Of a stretch of 64,000 nt of DNA, positions 51,115 to 60,470 are shown piece after piece. The DNA lies in contig NZ_AUWY01000023.1 of assembly GCF_000447205.1 (NCBI RefSeq), positions 9,850 through 73,849 on the forward strand. The letters are read 5' to 3'. Numbering within the stretch: position 1 is the first letter of the stretch; every line of letters begins with the position of its first letter. Made by a program: the position numbers and the translations under genes. The notes below the pieces were generated by a model. That model searched no databases. It was not told the origin of the DNA and saw only the letters and a list, made by a program, of their open reading frames with translations. Source of the stretch: Sphingobium ummariense RL-3. GTDB taxonomy: Bacteria > Pseudomonadota > Alphaproteobacteria > Sphingomonadales > Sphingomonadaceae.

Positions 51115-52578
51115 ATGGACAGTCTCGCCGCCCTTCTCATCGTCGTCGCGCTGCTCGCGGGCCTTGCCGCCGGCTGGCTGCTGCGCGGCCGGGCGCTCGC
51201 GCCGCTGGCGGCGGACAAGGCGGATCTGGCCGCGAAGCTCGACGTCGCCACCGCGCAGCGCAACGCGGCAATCGCGGAACTCGCCGTCGCGCAGGAGCGC
51301 GCGACCCAGGCGAACGCCCATGCCGACCGGCTGGAAGCGGCGCAGGCGGCGCTCGCGTCGCGGCTCGAGGGCGTGCAGGCCGAACGCGAGGGCGCGTTGC
51401 GCGATCTCGCCGCGCTCCGCTCCGATGCGCAGGCCCGCGCCGAGGCGTTCGAGGCGCAGATCGCCGCGCTGAAGGATGCCCGGGACCAGCTTTCGGCCCA
51501 GTTCAGCGAGATCGGCGGCCGCCTGCTCGAACATGCCAAGGCCGATTTCCTGACCCGCGCCGACCAGCGCTTCGCCCAGGCGAGCGAGAAGAGCGAGGCG
51601 CAGCTCAAGACCCTGCTCGCCCCGGTGGAAACCACGCTCCGGCGCTATGAGGAAGGGCTCGCCCGGGTCGAGAAGGACCGCGTCGGCAGCTATGCCGAGC
51701 TGCGCGAGGCCGTGGCGCAGATGCAGCAGGGCCAGGGCCAGGTGCGGGATGAGACCGCGAAACTGGTCAACGCGCTGCGCGCCGCGCCCAAGACCCGTGG
51801 CCGCTGGGGCGAACAGCAGTTCAAGAACCTGATCGAGACCGCGGGCCTCTCCCCCCATGTCGATTTCCGGGAGGAAGTGTCGGTCACCGTCGAGGCCAAT
51901 GAAACCGAGACTCGGCTGCGCCCCGACTTCATCATTCGCCTGCCGGGCGGCCAGCAGCTGGTCGTCGACGTCAAATGCTCGCTGGAGGCCTATCTGAACG
52001 CGGTGGACCAGGTCGATCCCGCGCTGCGCGATCGCCACATGGCCGACCATGCCCGGGCGGTGCGCACCCATGCCGACGCGCTCGGGCGCAAGGCCTATTG
52101 GGAACAGTTCGAACGCGCGCCCGACTTCGTCATCATGTACGTGCCGGGCGACAATTTCGTCACCGCCGCGCTGGAGGCGGACATGGAGCTGTGGGAGCGC
52201 GCGGCGCGCAACCGCGTCATCATCTGCGGCCCCGCCACCTTCCTGCCACTCGCCCGCACGCTCGCCGGCCACTGGCGGCAGGCGAAGATGCAGGACCAGG
52301 CGCGCCAGGTCGGGCTGCTCGGCAAGGAACTGTACGAGCGGCTGTCGGTCGCCGCGACGCATCTCAAGCGCCTCGGATCCGGCCTCAATAGCGCCGTCGC
52401 CAACTATAACAGCTTCGTCGGCAGCTTCGAAACCCGCGTCCTTTCCACCGGCCGCAAGTTCCGTGACCTCGATATCGAGACCGGCGGCAAGGAGATCGAG
52501 TCGGTGGAGCCGCTCGACCTGCTGGCGCGCGAAAGCCAGGCGGACGAGGCCCGCGCGCTCCCAGACGCGGCGGAATAA
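51115..52578 (+). CDS. rmuC: DNA recombination protein RmuC
   Basis: 487 residues. A single N-terminal hydrophobic segment (LAALLIVVALLAGLAAGWLL) is followed by a long Ala/Glu-rich coiled coil to about residue 200. The RmuC nuclease-like domain (about 210-410) shows TRGRWGEQQFKNLIETAGLS, LVVDVKCSLEAYL, DFVIMYVPGDNFVTAALEAD and VGLLGKELYERLSVAATHLK. RmuC is thought to restrain inversions between repeats, acting at the membrane. Its length agrees with the family. Confidence 0.92.
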   Translation: MDSLAALLIVVALLAGLAAGWLLRGRALAPLAADKADLAAKLDVATAQRNAAIAELAVAQERATQANAHADRLEAAQAALASRLEGVQAEREGALRDLAALRSDAQARAEAFEAQIAALKDARDQLSAQFSEIGGRLLEHAKADFLTRADQRFAQASEKSEAQLKTLLAPVETTLRRYEEGLARVEKDRVGSYAELREAVAQMQQGQGQVRDETAKLVNALRAAPKTRGRWGEQQFKNLIETAGLSPHVDFREEVSVTVEANETETRLRPDFIIRLPGGQQLVVDVKCSLEAYLNAVDQVDPALRDRHMADHARAVRTHADALGRKAYWEQFERAPDFVIMYVPGDNFVTAALEADMELWERAARNRVIICGPATFLPLARTLAGHWRQAKMQDQARQVGLLGKELYERLSVAATHLKRLGSGLNSAVANYNSFVGSFETRVLSTGRKFRDLDIETGGKEIESVEPLDLLARESQADEARALPDAAE

Positions 52579-52590
52579 GAGCCGGCCGCG

Positions 52591-53184
52591 TCAGCGGCGC
52601 AGCAGGAACACCGCATGCTCGGCGAACAGGTTGGCGTTCGCATGGGTCGTCTCGCGGTCGCCCTTCAGGAACCACTGGCCGTCGATATGCCAGCCCCGCT
52701 CCTTCACCAGCGCGCGGAAGTCGTCGATCGTCACATGGTGGATGTTGAGCGTGTCGTACCAGGTGTCGGGCAGCAGCCGCGTCACCGGCATCCGCCCGCC
52801 CAGCATCAGCGACAGCCGCCCGCGCCAGTGCGCGAAATTGGGGAAGGACACGAACGCCTGCCGCCCGATGCGCAGCAGCTCCTCCACCACCAGGTCGGGC
52901 CGCCGCGTCGTCTGCAGCGTCTGGCTCAGGATCGCATAGTCGAAACTGGCGTCGGGATAATAGCGCAGGTCGGAATCGGCATCGCCCTGCACCACCGACA
53001 GCCCGCGTCCTACCGCCGCCGCGACATTGCCGCCGTCGATCTCCAGCCCGCGCGCGTCCACCTGCTTGGCGTCGCGCAGCGCCGCCATCAGCGCCCCGTC
53101 GCCGCAGCCCACGTCCAGCACCCGCGCGCCGGCCTTCACCGTCCGCGCGATCAGGGCCAGGTCCGGCCGCAGCGCCTCGCTCAC
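52591..53184 (-). CDS. metW: MetW, methionine biosynthesis methyltransferase-fold protein
   Basis: 197 residues from a GTG at 53184 that overlaps the metX stop (GTGA). The SAM-binding motif is [17 protein letters not shown], followed by [20 protein letters not shown] and a conserved region with [20 protein letters not shown] and [15 protein letters not shown]. MetW is needed with MetX for O-acylhomoserine formation in many alphaproteobacteria. The overlap indicates joint production with MetX. Confidence 0.95.
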   Translation of the reverse strand: MSEALRPDLALIARTVKAGARVLDVGCGDGALMAALRDAKQVDARGLEIDGGNVAAAVGRGLSVVQGDADSDLRYYPDASFDYAILSQTLQTTRRPDLVVEELLRIGRQAFVSFPNFAHWRGRLSLMLGGRMPVTRLLPDTWYDTLNIHHVTIDDFRALVKERGWHIDGQWFLKGDRETTHANANLFAEHAVFLLRR

Positions 53185-54317
53185 GCCCGCCCGCCCTTCA
53201 GGAAGCCGTCGACCACCCGGTTGAGCTCCGGGCATTCCAGCAGGAACGCGTCATGGCCGAACGGGCTCGACAGCTCGACGAAGCTCGCCTGCGCCCCTGC
53301 GGCGTTCAGCGCATGGACGATGATCCGCGATTCCGCCGTCGGATAGAGCCAGTCGGTATCGAAGCTGACGAGGCAGAAGCGCGCCCGCGTCCCGGCGAAA
53401 GCGCTCGCCAGGCTGCCGCCATGGTCCTCGGCGATGTCGTAATAGTCCATTGCCCGGGTGATGTAGAGATAGCTGTTGGCGTCGAACCGGTCGACGAAGC
53501 TCAGCCCCTGGTGGCGCAGATAGCTTTCCACCTGAAAATCGGCGTCGAAGCCGAAGGTCTTGGCCTCGCGCCCCTGCAGGCGGCGGCCGAACTTCTCGGT
53601 CAGCCCCGCCTCGGACAGATAGGTGATGTGCGCCGCCATGCGCGCCACCGCCAGCCCCGCGCTTGGCACCCTGCCATCGGCATAATAGTCGCCGCCGCGC
53701 CAGTGGGGATCGGCCATGATCGCCTGCCGCCCGACCTCGTGGAAGGCGATGTTCTGCGCGCTGTGCCGCGCGGTCGAGGCGATGACGACGCAGCTTTCCA
53801 CCCGCTCGGGGAACAGCGTCGGCCAGGTCAGCGCCTGCATGCCGCCCATCGACCCGCCGATCACCGCCGCCAGCCGGTCGACGCCCAGATGGTCGAGCAG
53901 CATCGCCTGCGCCCGTACCATGTCCGCGATGGTCAGCACCGGGAAGCGCATCGCATAGGGCTCGCCCGTGGCGGGATCGGGGCTGGCCGGGCCGCTCGAT
54001 CCCAGGCAGCTGCCGATGACGTTGGCGCACACGATGAAATGCCGCGCCGGATCGACCGGCTTGCCTTCGCCCACCATGCGCCACCACCAGCCGGGCTTGC
54101 CGGTGATGGGATGCTCCGACGCGACATATTGGTCGCCGGTCAGCGCATGGCAGATCAGGATGACGTTGGAGCGGTCCGCGTTCATCGCGCCATAGGTCTC
54201 ATAGGCGATGTCGAGCGGCCCCAGGCGCGCCCCGCTGACGAGCGGCAGCGGGCCGGGAAGCCGGACCTGCCGGCGCAGCCCGAAGCGGCTGTCCTCCGTG
54301 ATGGATATGGTCGCCAT
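53181..54317 (-). CDS. metX: Homoserine O-acetyltransferase
   Basis: 378 residues. An alpha/beta hydrolase-fold acyltransferase that makes O-acyl-L-homoserine for methionine synthesis. Visible motifs: [33 protein letters not shown], the nucleophile Ser in [13 protein letters not shown], the Asp in [13 protein letters not shown] and the His in [11 protein letters not shown]. Length is as expected. Translation probably starts with little or no 5' UTR, because the candidate promoter lies only about 10 bp from the ATG and no Shine-Dalgarno is seen. Confidence 0.95.
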   Translation of the reverse strand: MATISITEDSRFGLRRQVRLPGPLPLVSGARLGPLDIAYETYGAMNADRSNVILICHALTGDQYVASEHPITGKPGWWWRMVGEGKPVDPARHFIVCANVIGSCLGSSGPASPDPATGEPYAMRFPVLTIADMVRAQAMLLDHLGVDRLAAVIGGSMGGMQALTWPTLFPERVESCVVIASTARHSAQNIAFHEVGRQAIMADPHWRGGDYYADGRVPSAGLAVARMAAHITYLSEAGLTEKFGRRLQGREAKTFGFDADFQVESYLRHQGLSFVDRFDANSYLYITRAMDYYDIAEDHGGSLASAFAGTRARFCLVSFDTDWLYPTAESRIIVHALNAAGAQASFVELSSPFGHDAFLLECPELNRVVDGFLKGGRA

Positions 54318-54326
54318 GGTGGAGCG

Positions 54327-54355
54327 GCGCTAGGACCGGCGACAAGCGCTGTCAA
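54327..54355 (-). promoter_or_regulatory. Candidate sigma-70 promoter for metX
   Basis: TTGACA at 54350-54355 (minus strand) with a 17-bp spacer to TAGCGC at 54327-54332. The -35 is perfect and the -10 weak. The distance to the metX ATG would give a leaderless or near-leaderless transcript, so there is no room for a SAM riboswitch. Confidence 0.35.
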
Positions 54356-54387
54356 TCGAGCGGCGCTTCTCCCCGCGCGCCGGAAAG

Positions 54388-54413
54388 CCGCGGAGGGGTG
54401 GTTCCCCCCGCGG
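54388..54413 (+). promoter_or_regulatory. Hairpin in leader of D-2-hydroxyacid dehydrogenase
   Basis: CCGCGG-A-GGGG pairs with CCCC-(C)-CCGCGG across a TGGTT loop. It lies 12 bp upstream of the AAAGGAG Shine-Dalgarno at 54427. It may act as an attenuator or simply belong to the divergent spacer. Confidence 0.4.
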
Positions 54414-54436
54414 CGGACAGCCTCTAAAGGAGCCCC

Positions 54437-55384
54437 ATGACCGACCGCACCATCCCCGTCATCGCCTACGGCCCGCTCTCGCCCTATCTGCTGGAGGGCC
54501 TGGAAAGCCGCTTCGCTGTCCACCGCCTCGCCGCCGATGCCGCCCCCGATGCCCTGCCTGACGCAGTGCGCAATGCCCGCGCCCTCGTCTCCTTCGGCGC
54601 GCTCGGCGCCTCGGCCGCGGTCATGGATGCGCTCCCGGCGCTGGAGATCGTGTCGCTCTTCTCGGTCGGCTATGACAAGGTCGATGTCGACCATGCGCGG
54701 GCGAAGGGCATCCGCGTCACCAACACGCCCGACGTGCTGACCGACGACGTCGCCGACCTGGCGGTGGGGCTGCTTTTCGCCACGGTGCGCAACATCGCGG
54801 CGAACGACCGCATGGTGCGCGCGGGTGCCTGGGCGCGGGGCGAATCGCCCGCCCTCTCCGCCCGCGTCACCGGCCGCCGCATCGGCATATTGGGCCTCGG
54901 CCGCATCGGCCGCGCCATTGCCGCCCGGTTGGAGCCGGTGGCGGGCGAGATCGTCTATCACAACCGCCGCCCCGCGCCGGACACCGGTTATCGCTACATC
55001 GCCGATCCGATCGCCTTCGCGCGGGAAAGCGAGGCGATCATCGTCGCAACCTCGGGCGGGCCGGAAGCGGCGAAGCTGGTCGATGCCGCGATGCTCGACG
55101 CGCTGGGGCCGCAGGGCGTGATCGTCAACATCAGCCGCGGCAGCGTGATCGACGAGCCGGCGCTGGTCGCCGCGCTCGCCGAACGGCGCATCGCCGGCGC
55201 GGGGCTGGACGTCTTCGCCGACGAGCCGCATGTGCCCGAAGCGCTGCTCGCCATGGACCATGTCGTGCTCCAGCCGCACCAGGGCAGCGCCACCGTCCTC
55301 ACCCGCCAGGCGATGGCCGACCTCGCCCTCGCCAATCTCGACGCGCACTTTGCAGGGAGGGAGTTGCTGACGCCGGTGGTGTAA
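54437..55384 (+). CDS. D-2-hydroxyacid dehydrogenase (glyoxylate/hydroxypyruvate reductase type)
   Basis: 315 residues. The NAD(P)-binding motif is GRRIGILGLGRIGRAIAARL; the substrate and catalytic positions are Arg in VNISRGSVIDEPAL, Glu in DVFADEPHVPEAL and His in VVLQPHQGSAT. An N-terminal catalytic lobe with YGPLSPYLLEGLESRF and FSVGYDKVDVDHARAKGIRV is typical. It likely reduces glyoxylate or hydroxypyruvate. Preceded by AAAGGAG; divergent from metX. Confidence 0.92.
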   Translation: MTDRTIPVIAYGPLSPYLLEGLESRFAVHRLAADAAPDALPDAVRNARALVSFGALGASAAVMDALPALEIVSLFSVGYDKVDVDHARAKGIRVTNTPDVLTDDVADLAVGLLFATVRNIAANDRMVRAGAWARGESPALSARVTGRRIGILGLGRIGRAIAARLEPVAGEIVYHNRRPAPDTGYRYIADPIAFARESEAIIVATSGGPEAAKLVDAAMLDALGPQGVIVNISRGSVIDEPALVAALAERRIAGAGLDVFADEPHVPEALLAMDHVVLQPHQGSATVLTRQAMADLALANLDAHFAGRELLTPVV

Positions 55385-55650
55385 GGCGGGGCCGGCCATC
55401 TCAACACGGAATGGCGGCCCGGGGTGGGGAGCTGCCGCTAGCTTCCCGCCGTCATCCCGGGCTTGACCCGGGATCCCGCTTCTTTCTTTGCGCGCCGCAA
55501 AAGAAAAGCGAGACCCCGGCTCAGGGCCGGGGTGACGGGGGAAATTGTGACCGCCTCCGGCCGTCCGCCCCCCAATGCGAACCCGGGACGAGCCACCCCC
55601 TCAATCCCGCCAATAGTCGTGCCGTTCGGCCCCATCGGAAGCGGCCCGAT
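55385..55650. other. Intergenic region with REP-like element
   Basis: 266 bp between the dehydrogenase and the broken SEC-C gene. It holds the palindromic repeat at 55449-55540. The remainder is proline-codon-like GC sequence without a supported gene. Confidence 0.5.
55449..55540. repeat. REP-like palindromic intergenic element
   Basis: Two stem-loops, CCCGGG-CTTGA-CCCGGG and CCCCGGC-TCAG-GGCCGGGG, are enclosed by outer arms GTCATCCC and GGGGTGAC. The sequence, including GCTTGACCCGGGATCC, is a common alphaproteobacterial intergenic repeat type, from general knowledge. The central TTCTTT and AAGAAAAG segments are also inverted copies. Confidence 0.75.
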
Positions 55651-55849
55651 TCAAGGCAGCACCGCTTGAAATCTGAGCCCGGACCCGCACGGGCATGGAT
55701 CGTTGCGGCCGAGTTTCTCGACCAGTTCCTTGTCGCCGTGGACGAAGCGCAGGCCGCGCTTCACGCTGGTTTCGGACGGATAGCCCCTGCGCCGCTTAGA
55801 CGTGCGCTCGAAAGCAGGGCTGATCGAAGGGATCGCGATGATGTGCCAT
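55651..55849 (-). pseudogene. SEC-C metal-binding motif protein, frameshifted
   Basis: One frame carries [20 protein letters not shown] followed by PCPCGSG, the SEC-C zinc motif, but ends GLRFQAVLP. In the neighbouring frame the same bases read FKRCCL, completing the usual CPCGSGxxxKxCC. The good Shine-Dalgarno and ATG at 55847-55849 are also in another frame ([17 protein letters not shown] then stop). At least one single-base indel is needed near the end. It is a decayed gene or a sequencing error. Confidence 0.6.
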
Positions 55850-56011
55850 GGTCGCCTCCTGTCTTTTTGACGCGGGGCGGATAGCAGATTTCGGCTCCTT
55901 CGACACGCCCGTCCGGCGCGACGGGGCCGCCCCCATCCGCGCACCCCAACAACCGCAAGATCGGTCGAGCGCATCCAGGCCGCCCGCGATATCCTGCCCT
56001 CACAACAGCGG

Positions 56012-56902
56012 ATGAAGATGATGACGGCGCCACTCGACCCCTATCATGCCCGGATGCGCAGGGTGCTGGATCATATCGACCGGCATCTCGACGGCGATCT
56101 CGACCTGGAGACCGTCAGCAGCGTCGCAGCCTTTTCGAAGTTCCATTTCCACCGGCAGTTCAAGGCGACCTTCGGCCTGTCCCTGCACCGCTATGTACAG
56201 CTCGCCCGGATGCAGCGGGCGTCGAAATCGCTGGCAGGCGGGGAGGAGGCGAGCGTCACCGCCATCGCCATGGACGCCGGATACGAAACGCCCGACGCCT
56301 TCGCCCGCGCCTTCCGCCAGCGGCTGGGGCAATCGCCGTCCGACTTCCGCAAATCTCCCGACTGGGAACCGTGGCTTGCGGCTTTCAGGCCCCTCAACGC
56401 CGCCAGGAGCAGGATCATGCAGACCATCTTCACCCCCGACCAAGTGACCCTTCGCGATGTCGCCCCGGCCCGCGTGGCGATCTTCGAGCATCGCGGCGAC
56501 CCGGCCACCCTCGACGCCACGATCCAGCGGTTCATCGCCTGGCGGAAGGCCGCCGGGCTATCGCCCCGGACCAACCCCACCTTCAACATCTGGCATTCGG
56601 AGCGCCGCCCCGCCGATCCCGCCGACTATGCCATGGACCTGTGCGTCGGCCTGCGCCCGGACGATGCGTTGCACGCGGGGGAGGAGGCGGTCAAACTGGG
56701 AGAAATCCCCGGCGGTCGCTGCGCCGTGCTGCGCGTGACCGGCGACACCCATAATCTGGAGCCGGCGGCGCTCTACCTCTACCGCGACTGGCTCCCTGCC
56801 AGCGGCGAGGAGATGCGCGACTTTCCCATCTACTGCCAGCGCTTCTTCCTGGATCAGCCGGAACGGGGCACGGCGGCGGACCTCTTCCTGCCGCTGAAAT
56901 AG
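56012..56902 (+). CDS. AraC family regulator with GyrI-like effector domain
   Basis: 296 residues (a start three codons later is possible). The AraC DNA-binding domain is at the N-terminus (about 12-110): [20 protein letters not shown] and [20 protein letters not shown]. It is followed by a GyrI-like small-molecule-binding domain (about 145-295): [39 protein letters not shown]. Members often respond to toxic cationic compounds, as SbmC/Rob-type proteins do. No obvious target adjoins it. Confidence 0.9.
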   Translation: MKMMTAPLDPYHARMRRVLDHIDRHLDGDLDLETVSSVAAFSKFHFHRQFKATFGLSLHRYVQLARMQRASKSLAGGEEASVTAIAMDAGYETPDAFARAFRQRLGQSPSDFRKSPDWEPWLAAFRPLNAARSRIMQTIFTPDQVTLRDVAPARVAIFEHRGDPATLDATIQRFIAWRKAAGLSPRTNPTFNIWHSERRPADPADYAMDLCVGLRPDDALHAGEEAVKLGEIPGGRCAVLRVTGDTHNLEPAALYLYRDWLPASGEEMRDFPIYCQRFFLDQPERGTAADLFLPLK

Positions 56903-57233
56903 GCGGGCGAAGAAGCGGGCGATAAGGAGAGACTTCCAAAATAGGATTTGCTCTGTTCTACCCTGTCCGATGGACCGGCTCTTCCCCCCTCGCATCTCCC
57001 GCATCGCGTGTCGCGTCGGTGGCGCGTCGCTGTCGCCTCGCTGTCGCGTGGGTGTGACCTTGGAGGCGCTTCGGTGTGACCCGACTGTCGCGTCGGTGTC
57101 GCGTCGCCGTGACCTTTCCGTTACTTTAGCGCCCAGATCGGCGCGGAATGCCCGACAACGGTGTGAACTTCGGCGGTGGCGCGTCGGTGCAGCCGCTTTG
57201 CCTTTGGCGCGGAAGCCGCTAAAGCCCGCCTCC
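56903..57233. repeat. GC-rich repeat region upstream of hisC
   Basis: 331 bp without a gene. TGTCGCGTCGGTG occurs exactly at 57009-57021 and 57086-57098, with many variants between. GGTGTGACC occurs at 57051-57059 and 57073-57081. The short words alternate on the plus strand over about 170 bp. The hisC frame is open through here, but the sequence reads as low-complexity Arg/Ser protein, so the true hisC start is at 57234. Confidence 0.6.
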
Positions 57234-58331
57234 ATGACAAAACCGCTTCCCAAGGACTGGATCCTCGGCATCTCTCCCTATGTGCCGGGCAAGTCGGCGG
57301 CCGACGACGGCCGTCCCCTCATCAAGCTGTCGGCGAACGAAAATCCGCTCGGCACCGGCCAGGCGGCGCGCGCCGCCTTCCTCGCGGCGACGGCCGACAT
57401 GGCGACCTATCCCGACCCGTCGGCCAGCCTTCTGCGCGAGGCGATCGCCGCGCATCACGGGCTCGATCCGGCGCGGGTAATCTACGGCACCGGCTCGGAC
57501 GAGCTGCTGCACCTCGCCGCCAGCGCCTATGCGGGGCCGGGTGACGAAATCCTCTACGTCCGCTACGGCTTTTCGGTCTATGACATCGCCGCCCGCCGCG
57601 TCGGCGCGACGCCGGTGGTGGCGCCCGACGCCGACTATGCGACCGATGTCGACGCGCTGCTCGCCAGCGTGACGGAGAAGACGAGGGTCGTTTTCCTCGC
57701 CAATCCCAACAACCCCACCGGCACCATGACCCCACGGGCCGAGATCGCCCGGCTGCATGCGGGCCTGCGCCCCGACATCCTGTTCGTGCTCGACCAGGCC
57801 TATGCCGAATATCTGGAGGCGGACGAGGATGACGGCGGGCTGGATCTTGCCCGGAACGCCGCCAATGTGCTGGTGACCCGCACCTTTTCCAAGATCTACG
57901 GCCTCGCTGCCGAGCGCATCGGCTGGGGCTATGCCAGCGCCGAGGTAATCGACGTGCTGCACCGCATCCGCGCGCCGTTCAACGTGACCACGGCGGGGCA
58001 GGCGGCGGCCATCGCGGCGATCGACGACACCGCCTGGGTCGACGCCAGCCGCGCGCACAATGCCCAATGGCGCGACTGGCTGGCGGGCGAGGTCGCCTCA
58101 CTCTCCAACCATGGCCTGCGCGCCGTGCCGAGCAAGGCCAATTTCCTGCTCATCCTGTTCGAGGGCGCGCTGACCGCCGAGGCGGCGATGAAGGGGCTGT
58201 GGGACGAAGGCTATGCCACCCGCTGGCTGCCGGGCCAGGGCCTGCCCAACGGCCTGCGCATCACCATCGGCACGGAGGAACAGACCCGCGCCGTTGCGGC
58301 GAAGCTGCGGGCGATGGCGGAAGCCGCCTGA
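57234..58331 (+). CDS. hisC: Histidinol-phosphate aminotransferase
   Basis: 365 residues from ATG 57234 ([20 protein letters not shown]). Fold-type I PLP enzyme: [44 protein letters not shown], the PLP lysine in [17 protein letters not shown] and the Arg near the end in [12 protein letters not shown]. In many alphaproteobacteria this enzyme also transaminates prephenate-derived compounds, and the next gene makes their dehydrogenase. The stop is three bases before that gene's start. Confidence 0.93.
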   Translation: MTKPLPKDWILGISPYVPGKSAADDGRPLIKLSANENPLGTGQAARAAFLAATADMATYPDPSASLLREAIAAHHGLDPARVIYGTGSDELLHLAASAYAGPGDEILYVRYGFSVYDIAARRVGATPVVAPDADYATDVDALLASVTEKTRVVFLANPNNPTGTMTPRAEIARLHAGLRPDILFVLDQAYAEYLEADEDDGGLDLARNAANVLVTRTFSKIYGLAAERIGWGYASAEVIDVLHRIRAPFNVTTAGQAAAIAAIDDTAWVDASRAHNAQWRDWLAGEVASLSNHGLRAVPSKANFLLILFEGALTAEAAMKGLWDEGYATRWLPGQGLPNGLRITIGTEEQTRAVAAKLRAMAEAA

Positions 58332-58333
58332 CG

Positions 58334-59239
58334 ATGCTGCCCTTCGCCCGCGTCACCATCATCGGCCTCGGCCTCATCGGCTCGTCGCTCGCCCGCGCCA
58401 TCCGCGAAACGATGCCGACCGTGCGAGTCACGGGCTATGACGCCGACGCGGAAGTGCGGCTGGTCGCCCGTGCCATCGACCTGTGCGATGACATCACCGA
58501 CACGGCCGGCGCTTCGGTGACGGACGCGGACCTGGTCGTGTTGTGCGTGCCGGTGCGGGCGATGGGCGCGGCGGCGGCGGAGTTCGTGGACGACCTGCCG
58601 GCCGATGCCATCGTCAGTGACGTCGGCTCGTGCAAGGCGGACGTGCTGGCACAGCTCAGCGCCGCGCTGCCCGGCCGCACCGTCATCCCGGCGCATCCCG
58701 TGGCAGGCACCGAGAACAGCGGACCGGAAGCCGGCTTCGCCAGCCTGTTCCGCGGCCGCTGGTGCATCGTGACGCCGCCCGCCGACGCCGATCCGACGGC
58801 AGTGGAGCGCATCGCCGAACTGTGGCGGCGCGTCGGGGCGGAGGTGGATATGATGGACCCGGCGCATCACGACCTGGTGCTGGCGGTGACCAGCCACCTG
58901 CCGCACCTGATCGCCTACACCATCGTCGGCACGGCCAGCGACCTGGAGAGCGTCACCCAGTCGGAAGTCATCAAATATTCGGCGGGCGGCTTCCGCGACT
59001 TCACCCGGATCGCCGCCTCCGACCCGACCATGTGGCGCGACGTCTTCCTCGCCAACAAGGATGCGGTGCTGGAAATGCTGCAACGTTTTTCGGAGGACTT
59101 GTCGGCCTTGCAGCGGGCGATCCGCTGGAACGACGGCGACACGCTGTTCAACCTCTTCACCCGCACCCGCGCCATCCGCCGGTCGATCATCGAACAGGGC
59201 CAGGACGATCCCAAGCCCGATTTCGGGCGGCGGCACTAG
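58334..59239 (+). CDS. tyrC: Prephenate/arogenate (cyclohexadienyl) dehydrogenase
   Basis: 301 residues. NAD-binding GLGLIGSSLARAIRE at the N-terminus; the conserved SDVGSCKADVLAQL, PAHPVAGTENSGPEAGF with the catalytic His, FRGRWCIVTPP, and the helical C-terminal domain with AVTSHLPHLIAYTIVGTASD and FRDFTRIAASDPTMWRDVF. It converts arogenate or prephenate toward tyrosine. Two bases separate it from hisC, so the pair is one operon for His and Tyr synthesis. Confidence 0.93.
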   Translation: MLPFARVTIIGLGLIGSSLARAIRETMPTVRVTGYDADAEVRLVARAIDLCDDITDTAGASVTDADLVVLCVPVRAMGAAAAEFVDDLPADAIVSDVGSCKADVLAQLSAALPGRTVIPAHPVAGTENSGPEAGFASLFRGRWCIVTPPADADPTAVERIAELWRRVGAEVDMMDPAHHDLVLAVTSHLPHLIAYTIVGTASDLESVTQSEVIKYSAGGFRDFTRIAASDPTMWRDVFLANKDAVLEMLQRFSEDLSALQRAIRWNDGDTLFNLFTRTRAIRRSIIEQGQDDPKPDFGRRH

Positions 59240-59931
59240 GCTGGCGGGTTCAGCGCGTTGATCGCGGCATGGACCCGCGCCTCGGCCTCCTTGCGGTCGA
59301 GGCCTGTGGGCACGATCTCCCCCACCCGGTAGGTGATGGTGCCCGCCCGCTTGAGGAAGCTGCCGCGCGGAGACAGGCGCCCGCTGTCCACCGCCACCGG
59401 CACGACCGGCAGCCTGAGCAGCGCATAGAGGCCGGCGAAGCCGGACTGGAGCCGGGGCCGCTCGCCATGCGGCACCCGCGTTCCTTCCGGAAAGAGGCAG
59501 ATCGCCCGCCCCTCCGCCGTCGCCTCCGCCGCCGCCTGCCGCAGGGCGCGCAGCGCCTTGGCCCCCGCGCTGCGCTCGACCGGGATCAGGCCATAGCGTC
59601 TTGCGATGCCGCCCCAGAGCGGAATGTCCAGCAGTTCCCGCTTGGCGACGATCGCCGGCCGGTCGAACAGGCACAGCAGGTCCAGCGTCTCGAACATGGA
59701 TTCATGCTTGAAGATGTAAAGATAATGGCCTTGCGGCAGCACGCCCTCCACCCGCACCTTCTGCCCCAGCAGCCAGCGCGCGCACGCGCGATGGAAATGG
59801 CTCCAGCGGGTTGCGATCCAGCGGATATAGCCGCGCCCGAATAGGGGGAACAGCAACGCCGCCAGAACGAACAGCACCGACCCGCCATAGAAGACCAGCA
59901 GGAACAGGAACGAGCGGAGAGCGGTGAGCAT
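59236..59931 (-). CDS. plsC: 1-acyl-sn-glycerol-3-phosphate acyltransferase
   Basis: 231 residues. Two N-terminal hydrophobic stretches (LRSFLFLLVFYGGSVLFVLA) anchor it in the inner membrane. The acyltransferase motifs are H-x4-acid in FKHESMFETLD, the RxxxIPVERS-type motif in GLIPVERSAGAKALRAL, FPEGTR and VPVAVDSGRL. It makes phosphatidic acid. Its stop overlaps the cyclohexadienyl dehydrogenase stop by four bases on opposite strands. It is the last gene of the leftward ftsE-ftsX-ydcF-plsC set. Confidence 0.93.
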   Translation of the reverse strand: MLTALRSFLFLLVFYGGSVLFVLAALLFPLFGRGYIRWIATRWSHFHRACARWLLGQKVRVEGVLPQGHYLYIFKHESMFETLDLLCLFDRPAIVAKRELLDIPLWGGIARRYGLIPVERSAGAKALRALRQAAAEATAEGRAICLFPEGTRVPHGERPRLQSGFAGLYALLRLPVVPVAVDSGRLSPRGSFLKRAGTITYRVGEIVPTGLDRKEAEARVHAAINALNPPA

Positions 59932-59939
59932 GAACCCCG

Positions 59940-60470
59940 TCAGATGCCGATCAGCGCGGCGGCGCGCCGCAGCAGATATTTGTTATACTCGCGCGCCAGC
60001 ATGGTCAGGCTGGGGCGGCTGGGAACGGCGTCGTAGACCAGCGTCACCCGCGAAGGCAATGCCTGCCGCAGCTCCAGCGCGGCGCGGCGCATGTGCCAGT
60101 CGGTCGTGATCAGCCGCACGGTCGCATAGTTGCGCCGCTCCAGCCAGTGCGCCGTCTCGATCGCGTTGGATCGAGTGTCGATCGCCTCCCGGCCCAGCGT
60201 GATGCAGCAGGTGAACAATTCCTCCGGCGCCTTGTACTGCACAGCAAGTTCGGAGGGACGAACGGAACGGTCGACGCCCGAGATCAGCATGCGCTTCGCG
60301 GCGCCCTCGCGCAGCAGGGCGATCCCGCGATCGATCCGGCCGGCCCCGCCGGTCAGCACGACGATCGCGTCGGTCGCCCGGCCATCGAGCGGCTGGGGCA
60401 GGAAAATCGCGAACCAGGCGAAACCCAGCATCCAGCCGAGCACCGCCAGGGCAAGAAAGCGGACGATCAC
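59940..60470 (-). CDS. YdcF/SanA-like DUF218 membrane protein
   Basis: 176 residues from a GTG at 60470 that overlaps the ftsX stop (GTGA). An N-terminal anchor (FLALAVLGWMLGFAWFAIFL) precedes the DUF218 domain: DAIVVLTGGAGRIDRGIALL, RSNAIETAHWLERRNYATVR and TTDWHMRRAALELRQAL with the conserved His. Relatives act in cell-envelope polysaccharide metabolism (ElyC/SanA). Position after ftsX supports an envelope role. Confidence 0.88.
   Translation of the reverse strand: MIVRFLALAVLGWMLGFAWFAIFLPQPLDGRATDAIVVLTGGAGRIDRGIALLREGAAKRMLISGVDRSVRPSELAVQYKAPEELFTCCITLGREAIDTRSNAIETAHWLERRNYATVRLITTDWHMRRAALELRQALPSRVTLVYDAVPSRPSLTMLAREYNKYLLRRAAALIGI

Noticed and set aside
54318..54436. SAM riboswitch upstream of metX
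   Set aside because: The candidate promoter leaves almost no 5' UTR and no SAM-II-like pseudoknot could be drawn.
59236..59931. PlsC with HX4E in place of HX4D as a defective enzyme
   Set aside because: A glutamate at this place occurs in many alphaproteobacterial acyltransferases and the FPEGTR motif is intact.
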